DNA of 17,114 nt from Lachnospiraceae bacterium. Its GTDB lineage: Bacteria > Bacillota > Clostridia > Lachnospirales > Lachnospiraceae. The position numbers and the translations under genes are program-made. The number at the start of each line of letters is the position of its first letter. Position 1 is the first letter of the stretch. Shown here piece by piece: positions 6,535-13,314 of this stretch. The notes beneath the pieces were generated by a model. It worked only from the letters and a program-made list of their open reading frames with translations, was not told where the DNA came from and did not search any database. The DNA is taken from contig CAAEUM010000095.1 of assembly GCA_900759225.1 (NCBI GenBank), forward strand, positions 1 to 17,114. Direction: 5' to 3'.

Positions 6535-7971
6535 ATGAAAAAAGGACTTATTTTAATGGCTATTATCAGTTGGGTATGTGTTGGATGCAGTAAAAGCTCT
6601 GATTCAAAGGATATTCTTGATCCGAAAGACCCTGTAACGGTAACGATCTGGCATTATTATAATGGTTCGCAGTTAAAGGCCTTTGATAAGCTTGTCCAGG
6701 AATTTAATATGACGGTGGGCGCAGAAAAGGGGATTATTGTTGAAGGCGAGAGCCAGGGGAATGTTGAGAGCCTTGAGCAGGCAGTCCTGGATTCGGTTCT
6801 GAATAAGGCCGGAGCCAAGGAAATGCCAAGTGTATTTGCCGCATATGCAGATACCGCCTATGAGATCGATTCCCTTGGTATGGTGGTTGATCTAAGCCCT
6901 TATTTTACCCGGGAAGAGCTGGACAGCTATGTTGACAGCTATATAGAGGAAGGATATTTAGACGGTAAGGATGCTCTGAAAATTCTTCCGATCGCCAAAT
7001 CAACAGAGATATTTGTAATTAATAAGACGGATTGGCAGCCTTTTGCTGATGCGTGCGGTTATACCCTGGAAGATCTACAAACAGTGGAAAATATAACGAA
7101 GGTAGCAAAGGCATATTATGAGTGGAGTGACGCCAGGACTCCTGCAGAGAATGATGGAAAAGCCTTTTTTGGCAGAGATGCCATGGCGAATTATATGATT
7201 ATCGGTGCGAAACAATTAGGCAGCGAGATATTTTCCGTTAAAGATGGAAAAGCGGAATTGAATTTTGATAAAAGGGTCATGAAAAAATTATGGGAGAATT
7301 ATTATGTCCCCTTTGTAAAGGGATATTTTAGTGCTTCAGGCGGTTTCCGCAGTGATGATGTAAAAACAGGAAATATTCTTTCCTTTGTAGGTTCTTCATC
7401 GGGAGCAATGTTTTTCCCGGATGAAGTAACATTTGACGACAATACAAGCTATCCCATTGAATTAGAGGTATTAAAAGCCCCGGTCTTTGAGGGCGGTGAA
7501 AATTTCCTTGTTCAGCAGGGGGCGGGGATGGTTGTTACGGATACCAATGAAAGAGAAATATATGCGTCTGTAGAGTTCCTGAAATGGTTTACCCAGGAAC
7601 AGCAGAATATTGAATTTTCATTGATGTCCGGTTATTTGCCGGTAAAGAAGGGAGCCAATGACCTCTCAGTGGTAAAGGACGAAAGCCTGGATATTTCTGA
7701 GAAGAATTTAAAGATTGTAAAGGCGGCAATGGAGGAGATCAATACCTGTGAGTTATATACTACAAAGGCCTTTGAAAAAGGCGGAGAAGCCCGCAGAGTA
7801 CTGGAATATGCGTTGTCTGACCAGGCGAAAAGCGACCGCGAAATGGTAGAGGAACGATTAAAACAGGGATGTACCTTAGAGGAAGCCAGCAAAGAATTTA
7901 TTCAGGAAACAGCCTTTGAACACTGGTATGCTAATACGAAACAGCAGTTAGAGTCGGCGATGCAGGAATAA
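6535..7971 (+). CDS. Extracellular solute-binding lipoprotein (ABC-type, family 1), partner of a diguanylate cyclase
   Basis: Predicted lipoprotein of 478 residues resembling the sugar-type (family 1) substrate-binding proteins of ABC importers. The signal peptide MKKGLILMAIISWVCVGC ends in a lipobox-like site with Cys18 as the probable lipidated residue; Cys at -3 is somewhat unusual. The mature part opens with a Ser/Asp-rich linker, then PVTVTIWHYYNGSQLKAFDK, a typical first strand-helix of this fold. Later come GSSSGAMFFPDE and VEFLKWFTQEQQN. The ATG at 6535 is preferred over the GTG at 6517 because AAAGGA (6520-6525) is well placed and the Lys-Lys-hydrophobic signal starts there. No permease or ATPase genes are near. 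The next gene, 4 nt downstream, is a membrane diguanylate cyclase, so it may be a ligand receptor for signalling instead of import. The ligand is unknown. Confidence 0.85.
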   Translation: MKKGLILMAIISWVCVGCSKSSDSKDILDPKDPVTVTIWHYYNGSQLKAFDKLVQEFNMTVGAEKGIIVEGESQGNVESLEQAVLDSVLNKAGAKEMPSVFAAYADTAYEIDSLGMVVDLSPYFTREELDSYVDSYIEEGYLDGKDALKILPIAKSTEIFVINKTDWQPFADACGYTLEDLQTVENITKVAKAYYEWSDARTPAENDGKAFFGRDAMANYMIIGAKQLGSEIFSVKDGKAELNFDKRVMKKLWENYYVPFVKGYFSASGGFRSDDVKTGNILSFVGSSSGAMFFPDEVTFDDNTSYPIELEVLKAPVFEGGENFLVQQGAGMVVTDTNEREIYASVEFLKWFTQEQQNIEFSLMSGYLPVKKGANDLSVVKDESLDISEKNLKIVKAAMEEINTCELYTTKAFEKGGEARRVLEYALSDQAKSDREMVEERLKQGCTLEEASKEFIQETAFEHWYANTKQQLESAMQE

Positions 7972-7975
7972 AATC

Positions 7976-10105
7976 ATGAAAAAGAAACAGTTTTCCATCG
8001 TATCTATTTTGACAATCTTCATTCTTGTTATTTTCCTGGTACAGGGAGTCATATCAAGAGGGATCATCCATCATGGAAATACGACCGAATATATGAAGGA
8101 AACAGAACAGAATCTATTTTCTTCACGAGTAGCAACCCGCAGAGATTACTTAAAAGAGAAGATGCTGGGACAGTTTTCGGATATTGAAAAGTATGCGCAG
8201 GAAATCAATGCGATTGCTGAAAGCCAGCGTGAGCAGGGGATACTTGATGTGGATTCCCTGGACAGGGATTCGTCTGAAAGCCTGCTTTTTTTAGAAGCCA
8301 GCAGCAAGGTATTAATTGAGATGATTCGCAATAATAAAGTCAGCGGGGCGATTTTGGTACTAAATACAGAAGATTTAAGCGCTTCAGAGATAAAGGATAA
8401 ACCGGGATTGTATTTACGCGATTATGACCCCACCTCAAGTGCCTGGCAGAGGGATAAGGATCTGCTGTGGTGCTGCGCACCGGCCCAGTTCATCAGAAAT
8501 CAGGACTTATCTACGGATGAGGACTGGCAGCAGAATTTTAAGTTTTCAGAGGGGCTGCAATGCGCCTCGTTTTTCTACGAACCCTATCAGGCAGCATATG
8601 ATCTGGAGAACCGTCAAAACATTGATTTGACAGATTATGGTTATTGGGGCTGTAATGATGAGGGAATCTCATATTCAATTCCTTTGATCTTGGAGGATGG
8701 GACCGTATATGGTGTGCTGGGGATCGATTTACTGCCGGATTATTTAAATAAGCTGCTGCCGTATCAGGAGCTGGTTGATAACAGCAATGAGGGCTCCTAT
8801 GTTTTGGGAATACAGTGGGGAAAAGAGGAGGCGGTAGAGCCTGTTCATATTTCAGGAGAGAATGATCGCTGGCTGACGGACGATAAAATACATTATGAAA
8901 AAGAGAAAGGCCAGTTGTATGTTAAAGCGCAGGATCCGCGCAGCTGCTTAGATATAGCGGAGCTGAACTTATATAACGAGAGCAGCCCCTTTTACTCACA
9001 GAGATGGGTAGTAATGGGGGTTGTTGATGAGAGCCAGTTATTTATGTTTACGAATCACTTTATTCATATGTTTCAGGCAATCCTGGTCATTTCACTGCTT
9101 TTAGGGGCTGCTGCAGGGATTGTGGGAATCATTTATATATCCCGCCCAATTAAAAAGCTGTCTCTTGAGGTTGAGGAGGCCAGACCTAACCAGCCCTTTA
9201 CGCTGACGGAAACACATATAAGTGAGATTGATCAGTTATCTCAGGCTTTATTAAGGCAGAGCAGCCGTCTGAATCAGGTGATGGAGAAGTTTTCCAATAT
9301 TATTAATATGTCTGATATGTCCTTAGCGGTATTTGAAGTGGACTATGAGGACAAGACTGTATTTATTACGGATAAATTTTTTCAGATATTTGATCTTCCG
9401 GAGAGAGATACACAGGATATGACCATTAAGGAATTTCTGGATATTTTCTCGGAGCTGACAGTATATAAAAAAAGTGATTCCGACGAGGTCATCTACAGGG
9501 TAGGGGAGCGTTTTGTACGTACCCGTTTTCACCAGACGGACCAGTGCTATCTGGGTTTTGCGGAGGATGTAACATCGCAGGTCAGATCGCTGAAGCAAAT
9601 GGAGTATGAACGCAACCATGATGTGATGACAAGGCTGGTAAACAGGCGCTATTTTATGGAGCTGGCAAAAGAAAAATTATCAGAGTTATCAGGCGGGAGC
9701 ATGGGAAAGACAGGCGCTTTCATTATGATGGATCTAGATAATTTAAAGTATGTGAATGATACATTTGGCCATGAATACGGGGACGTGTATATTAAGAAGG
9801 TAGCTGAATGCTTTCATCGTATGGAACGGCAGCAAGCGGTCATCTCCCGTCTGGCAGGTGATGAGTTTTGCGTGTTCCTGTATGGATACGAAGGAAAAGA
9901 AGCCGTTTTGAAATGGAGGGACATCTTGTCAGCCTATATTGAGGAGGCATATATTGTTTTGAAGGATGGCGGCAGGTATCCTTTATGTATATCCAGCGGA
10001 TTGGCCTGGTATGGGGAGGACGGAACTACATATGAAGCGTTATTGAGATGTGCAGATGAGAGGATGTATGTTGAAAAGAAAACGAAGAAGAGCGGTGAAA
10101 GATGA
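7976..10105 (+). CDS. Membrane-bound sensor diguanylate cyclase (Cache-like ectodomain, HAMP-like, PAS-like, GGDEF)
   Basis: Probable cyclic-di-GMP synthase of 709 residues. A first membrane span (about 6-25) and a second (about 366-388) bracket an extracellular region of about 340 residues that resembles a Cache-type sensor. Then come a HAMP-like linker starting at Pro391, a PAS-like domain (about 437-535) and a GGDEF domain (about 550-705). The GGDEF domain keeps the metal/substrate motif DLDNLKYVND (586-595), GHEYGD (598-603) and the signature AGDEF (627-631), a variant also found in active enzymes. The inhibitory I-site RxxD is degenerate: RQQA at 618-621. No EAL domain is present. The gene starts 4 nt after the solute-binding protein, with its ribosome binding site inside that gene, so translation is probably coupled. 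The ectodomain assignment is by layout, not by clear motifs. Confidence 0.9.
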   Translation: MKKKQFSIVSILTIFILVIFLVQGVISRGIIHHGNTTEYMKETEQNLFSSRVATRRDYLKEKMLGQFSDIEKYAQEINAIAESQREQGILDVDSLDRDSSESLLFLEASSKVLIEMIRNNKVSGAILVLNTEDLSASEIKDKPGLYLRDYDPTSSAWQRDKDLLWCCAPAQFIRNQDLSTDEDWQQNFKFSEGLQCASFFYEPYQAAYDLENRQNIDLTDYGYWGCNDEGISYSIPLILEDGTVYGVLGIDLLPDYLNKLLPYQELVDNSNEGSYVLGIQWGKEEAVEPVHISGENDRWLTDDKIHYEKEKGQLYVKAQDPRSCLDIAELNLYNESSPFYSQRWVVMGVVDESQLFMFTNHFIHMFQAILVISLLLGAAAGIVGIIYISRPIKKLSLEVEEARPNQPFTLTETHISEIDQLSQALLRQSSRLNQVMEKFSNIINMSDMSLAVFEVDYEDKTVFITDKFFQIFDLPERDTQDMTIKEFLDIFSELTVYKKSDSDEVIYRVGERFVRTRFHQTDQCYLGFAEDVTSQVRSLKQMEYERNHDVMTRLVNRRYFMELAKEKLSELSGGSMGKTGAFIMMDLDNLKYVNDTFGHEYGDVYIKKVAECFHRMERQQAVISRLAGDEFCVFLYGYEGKEAVLKWRDILSAYIEEAYIVLKDGGRYPLCISSGLAWYGEDGTTYEALLRCADERMYVEKKTKKSGER

Positions 10106-10153
10106 CAGTGAATTGGATTGACAGGGCAGGCCGGTGATATTTGCACGCCCACC

Positions 10154-10181
10154 TTGCAATTTATCCCATATGTGGTAGAAT
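10154..10181 (+). promoter_or_regulatory. Probable promoter of lgt
   Basis: TTGCAA (10154-10159) and TAGAAT (10176-10181) are separated by 16 bp and lie in the 146-bp gap between the diguanylate cyclase and lgt. The leader would be about 65 nt. No convincing terminator of the upstream gene was seen in this gap. Confidence 0.55.
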
Positions 10182-10251
10182 ATTGTGATATTAGGGTCAA
10201 ATCATAGTTTGTTCACCTTGGTACAGTTTAAGTTGAAGGAGGAAGTTGCGC

Positions 10252-11124
10252 ATGGAGGCGGCGGGAGCAGATTTAAGTTTTGTAAATCTTGGGATTACCA
10301 TTGAACATATGAGAAATCATTTTACTATATTTGGTTTTCCTATTGCGTTTTACGGCGTGATCATCGGCCTTGGTATGCTGGCGGGTATGGCAGTAGCCTG
10401 CTCAGATGCAAAGCGAAGGGGCCAGGACCCGGATCTGTATCTGGATTTTGCGCTTTATGCCATTGTTTTTGCAATTATCGGAGCCAGGCTTTATTATGTG
10501 ATTTTTGAGTGGGAGCATTACAAGGATAACCTGCTGGAAATTTTTAACCTGAGGGCAGGGGGTCTGGCAATTTACGGAGGCGTGATCGGGGCGGTGCTGA
10601 CGCTGATCGTATTTACAAAGGTGCGCAGGCAGTCCTTTTTCTCCATGGCAGATACGGGTGTCCTGGGGCTGATCACAGGGCAGATCATCGGACGCTGGGG
10701 CAACTTTTTTAACTGCGAGGCATTTGGCGGCTATACCAATAATCCGTTTGCTATGCGCATTAAGAAAAGCATTGTAAACCCTTCTATGATATCGGAGCAG
10801 CTTTTAGAGCATGAGATTGTGGAAAACGGGATTTCCTATATTCAGGTGCATCCCACCTTCCTCTATGAATCTGTGTGGAATCTGGGCGTCCTCTGCTTCA
10901 TGCTCTGGTACCGGAAACGGAAAAAATTTGAGGGCGAGATGATGTGGATCTACTTTTTGGGATATGGGCTGGGCCGCGTGTGGATCGAGGGCCTTCGCAC
11001 AGACCAGCTGAAAATTCCCGGGACGCCTTTAGCAGTGTCGCAGCTTTTATCTGCTGTGCTGGTAGGCGTTTCAGCCAGTGTGATCCTGTATTACCACAAA
11101 AAAGCAGCAAGAAAGGCTTCATAA
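10252..11124 (+). CDS. lgt: Prolipoprotein diacylglyceryl transferase Lgt
   Basis: Membrane enzyme that transfers diacylglycerol from phosphatidylglycerol to the lipobox cysteine of prolipoproteins, the first step of lipoprotein maturation. The 290-residue protein has about seven spans and the signature GRWGNFFNCEAFG (from 147). Arg148, Asn151 and Glu156 match E. coli Arg143, Asn146 and Glu151 at a constant offset of 5. RVWIEGLRTD (242-251) is the second conserved block. At the site equivalent to E. coli His103 there is Tyr108 (AIYGG). The ATG at 10252 is preferred over the TTG at 10246 because GGAGG (10238-10242) is 9 nt away from it but only 3 nt from the TTG. It has its own promoter and terminator. 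Confidence 0.96.
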   Translation: MEAAGADLSFVNLGITIEHMRNHFTIFGFPIAFYGVIIGLGMLAGMAVACSDAKRRGQDPDLYLDFALYAIVFAIIGARLYYVIFEWEHYKDNLLEIFNLRAGGLAIYGGVIGAVLTLIVFTKVRRQSFFSMADTGVLGLITGQIIGRWGNFFNCEAFGGYTNNPFAMRIKKSIVNPSMISEQLLEHEIVENGISYIQVHPTFLYESVWNLGVLCFMLWYRKRKKFEGEMMWIYFLGYGLGRVWIEGLRTDQLKIPGTPLAVSQLLSAVLVGVSASVILYYHKKAARKAS

Positions 11125-11135
11125 AGAAAAACAAG

Positions 11136-11171
11136 AACGTATCAGTCATAATTTTGGCTGGTACGTTTTTT
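11136..11171 (+). terminator. Rho-independent terminator after lgt
   Basis: AACGTATCAGTC (11136-11147) pairs with GGCTGGTACGTT (11156-11167) over 12 bp, with two G-U pairs, around an 8-nt loop. The stem runs into six T residues (11166-11171). It starts 11 bp after the lgt stop and separates lgt from the mraZ operon. Confidence 0.88.
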
Positions 11172-11192
11172 GCATCAAAATGGAAAAACTCC

Positions 11193-11221
11193 TTGTCAAT
11201 TCCCTGTTTATGTACTATGAT
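11193..11221 (+). promoter_or_regulatory. Promoter of the mraZ division/cell wall operon
   Basis: TTGTCA (11193-11198) and TATGAT (11216-11221) are 17 bp apart. Transcription would start near 11228, directly before the row of MraZ-type repeats, leaving a leader of about 120 nt. Confidence 0.75.
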
Positions 11222-11230
11222 AGAAATACA

Positions 11231-11286
11231 AGTGGTAGAAAGTGGTGCAAAGTGGTTGAGAATGGTTGTTAAGTGGATAGAGTGGG
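11231..11286 (+). promoter_or_regulatory. Six tandem MraZ-type operator repeats (AGTGG, ~10-bp period)
   Basis: The repeats are AGTGGTAGAA (11231), AGTGGTGCAA (11241), AGTGGTTGAG (11251), AATGGTTGTT (11261), AGTGGATAG (11272) and AGTGGGGG (11281). Spacing is 10, 10, 10, 11 and 9 bp, so all face one side of the helix. Known MraZ sites are direct repeats of TGGG-type boxes in E. coli and AAAGTG-type boxes in Mollicutes, also at 10-bp period. The array begins at the expected transcription start, fitting autorepression by MraZ. Confidence 0.85.
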
Positions 11287-11313
11287 GGTATGAAGATATC
11301 CCCTCCCACTATC
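11276..11313 (+). promoter_or_regulatory. Leader hairpin between MraZ operator and mraZ ribosome binding site
   Basis: GATA (11276-11279) pairs with TATC (11310-11313) and GTGGG (11282-11286) with CCCAC (11305-11309), with small bulges and further GG/CC pairing inside. It uses the last operator repeat as its left arm. There is no T-run, so it is not a terminator. A role in mRNA stability or translation is only inferred. Confidence 0.4.
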
Positions 11314-11348
11314 CGCCATACCGCGTGATGTACAGCAGGTGAGTAGCT

Positions 11349-11774
11349 ATGTTCATGGGTGAATACAATCATACAGTGGATGCGAAGGGGCGTCTGATCG
11401 TTCCTTCCAAGTTCAGGGAGCAGTTAGGGGACGAGTTCGTTGTTACGAAGGGACTTGATAACTGCCTTTTTGTGTATGAAAATTCCGAATGGGCTGCTCT
11501 GGAGGAAAAACTGCGCACACTGCCGCTTACCAATGCAGCGGGACGTAAATTTTCACGTTTCCTGCTGGCCGGCGCTACTGCCTGCGAGGTGGACAAGCAG
11601 GGAAGGATCCTCCTGCCTTCAATCCTTCGGGAATTTGCAGGGATTGAAAAGGATGCAGTGCTGGTAGGTGTGGGAAGCCGTATTGAAATCTGGAGCAGGG
11701 AGCGATGGATGGCGGCAAACACCTTTGATGATATGGAAGAAATTGCAGAGCATATGGAGGGCTTGGGAATTTAA
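11349..11774 (+). CDS. mraZ: Transcriptional regulator / division protein MraZ
   Basis: DNA-binding regulator of 141 residues that forms ring-shaped oligomers and represses the division and cell wall (dcw) operon. Two tandem SpoVT-AbrB-like repeats are visible, each with the DxxxR motif: [17 protein letters not shown] near the N-terminus and [17 protein letters not shown] in the middle. The start at 11349 has AGGTGAG (11337-11343) 5 nt upstream; an ATG at 11355 is possible but further away. Six repeats matching its expected operator lie immediately upstream. Its stop overlaps the rsmH start by one base (TAATG), so translation is probably coupled. Confidence 0.97.
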   Translation: MFMGEYNHTVDAKGRLIVPSKFREQLGDEFVVTKGLDNCLFVYENSEWAALEEKLRTLPLTNAAGRKFSRFLLAGATACEVDKQGRILLPSILREFAGIEKDAVLVGVGSRIEIWSRERWMAANTFDDMEEIAEHMEGLGI

Positions 11775-12724
11775 TGGAAGAATTAAAATTTGAACACAAG
11801 TCCGTACTGTTGTATGAAACTGTGGGGAGCTTAAATATTAAGCCCGGCGGATATTATGTGGATGGTACACTGGGCGGAGGCGGCCATGCCTATGAGGTAT
11901 GCAAGCGCCTTGGAAGCGGTAAGCTGATCGGCATTGACCAGGATGCAGATGCGATCCAGGCAGCAGGGAGGCGCCTTTCCCCTTTTCAGGATAAAGTAAC
12001 GATTGTAAGAAGCAACTATGAGAATATAAAGACAGTGCTCGATGAGCTGGGGATCGACCATGTGGATGGGATCTATCTCGACTTAGGGGTATCCTCCTTC
12101 CAGCTGGATACGGCCTCCAGAGGATTTACCTACAGGGAGGATGACGCGCCTCTGGACATGCGCATGGATCAGAGAAATCCCATGACAGCAGCGGACATTG
12201 TAAACGGGTACAGTGAGATGGAGCTGTACCGGATCATCCGCGACTACGGCGAGGACAAATTCGCTAAAAATATTGCAAAGCATATTGTAAGAGCCAGAAG
12301 TGAGGCGCCCATTGAGACAACGGGGCAGCTAAATGAAATTATCAGGGCGGCGATTCCTGCGAAAGTAAGGGCGGCAGGGGGGCATCCCTCAAAACGCACC
12401 TTCCAGGCGATCCGCATTGAGCTGAACCATGAGCTGGATGTGCTGGAGCACTCCATTGATACAATGATCGAGCTGCTAAGTCCAGGAGGAAGATTAAGCA
12501 TTATCACCTTCCATTCCCTGGAGGATCGGATCGTAAAAAACAGATTCAGGACAAATGAACATCCCTGTATCTGCCCGCCGGATTTTCCGACCTGCGTCTG
12601 CGGCAGGGTCAGCAGGGGACATGTAGTGACAAGAAAGCCGATTCTTCCCTCTCCTCAGGAGCTGGAGGAAAACAGCCGCTCAAAAAGTGCCAAACTGCGC
12701 GTATTTGAGCGTGGGGAAGTATAA
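11774..12724 (+). CDS. rsmH: 16S rRNA (cytosine(1402)-N4)-methyltransferase RsmH (MraW)
   Basis: Cytosolic SAM-dependent enzyme that methylates N4 of C1402 in the decoding centre of 16S rRNA. The 316-residue length is standard. The SAM-binding loop DGTLGGGGH spans residues 30-38, with GIDQDADAI as the acidic strand after it. [20 protein letters not shown] and LDMRMDQ are the family's catalytic-core motifs. [17 protein letters not shown] and ISFHSLEDR-like [13 protein letters not shown] mark the second half. The C-terminal [12 protein letters not shown] is typical. It sits second in the operon, overlapping mraZ by one base, as in most bacteria. Confidence 0.98.
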   Translation: MEELKFEHKSVLLYETVGSLNIKPGGYYVDGTLGGGGHAYEVCKRLGSGKLIGIDQDADAIQAAGRRLSPFQDKVTIVRSNYENIKTVLDELGIDHVDGIYLDLGVSSFQLDTASRGFTYREDDAPLDMRMDQRNPMTAADIVNGYSEMELYRIIRDYGEDKFAKNIAKHIVRARSEAPIETTGQLNEIIRAAIPAKVRAAGGHPSKRTFQAIRIELNHELDVLEHSIDTMIELLSPGGRLSIITFHSLEDRIVKNRFRTNEHPCICPPDFPTCVCGRVSRGHVVTRKPILPSPQELEENSRSKSAKLRVFERGEV

Positions 12725-12780
12725 GCAGGGAAAGACGGACAGGCCCTAAGGGGCTTATCTGACGCAGAAAGGAGGAAAAC

Positions 12781-13314
12781 ATGGCAGCGAACAGACGGAG
12801 AGTGCCTGCATCCGCAAACAGAAAAAGCCGTCCCGGGGCTTTAGACATAAGAGAAAGCTATCAGTACGGGACAGCGGCGCCGAAGCTGGAGCCGGGCCGG
12901 AGCGTGCCGGAATATCCGGAAAAACGCCAGCCCTCCAGGCAGAGGAGCCGGAGAGAGCAGAACCGCATCCGCAGAAACCAGGAGCGTGCTATGTACATGG
13001 ATCTACCCTATGTGATCCTCCTTACCATTGCCTCCATCTGCACGCTGTACCTCTGTGTGAATTATCTGAAGGTGCAGTCTGCCATTACTGCAAGGATGCA
13101 TAACATTGAGCAGATGGAGACGAGGCTGGAGCAGCTTAGGGCGGAAAACGATGCCCTGGAAACCAGCATCAATACCAGCGTTGACCTGCAGGAAATTTAT
13201 GATATTGCCACCAGGGAGCTGGGAATGGTTTATGCAGGCAAGGAGCAGGTGCTTTTGTATGATAAGACAGAAAGCGAGTATGTAAGACAATATGAGGACA
13301 TCCCGGAACACTAA
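12781..13314 (+). CDS. FtsL-like cell division protein
   Basis: Bitopic membrane protein of 177 residues. It has a long Arg/Lys-rich cytoplasmic N-terminus (1-70), one membrane span (about 77-96), then a short external coiled coil (about 97-130, with QMETRLEQLRAENDALE) and a conserved-looking end DLQEIYDIATRELGMVYAGKE. This is the layout of FtsL/DivIC-type proteins, which form the trimer that connects and activates the septal synthase FtsW/PBP. Position between rsmH and a class B PBP gene supports FtsL. A strong ribosome binding site (AAAGGAGG, 12768-12775) precedes the ATG. It overlaps the next gene by 23 bp. Sequence identity of FtsL is always low, so the name rests on layout and context. 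Confidence 0.85.
   Translation: MAANRRRVPASANRKSRPGALDIRESYQYGTAAPKLEPGRSVPEYPEKRQPSRQRSRREQNRIRRNQERAMYMDLPYVILLTIASICTLYLCVNYLKVQSAITARMHNIEQMETRLEQLRAENDALETSINTSVDLQEIYDIATRELGMVYAGKEQVLLYDKTESEYVRQYEDIPEH

Noticed and set aside
12739..12755. Short GGCCC/GGGGC hairpin between rsmH and the ftsL-like gene
   Set aside because: Stem of about six pairs with no T-run; not convincing as terminator or control element.
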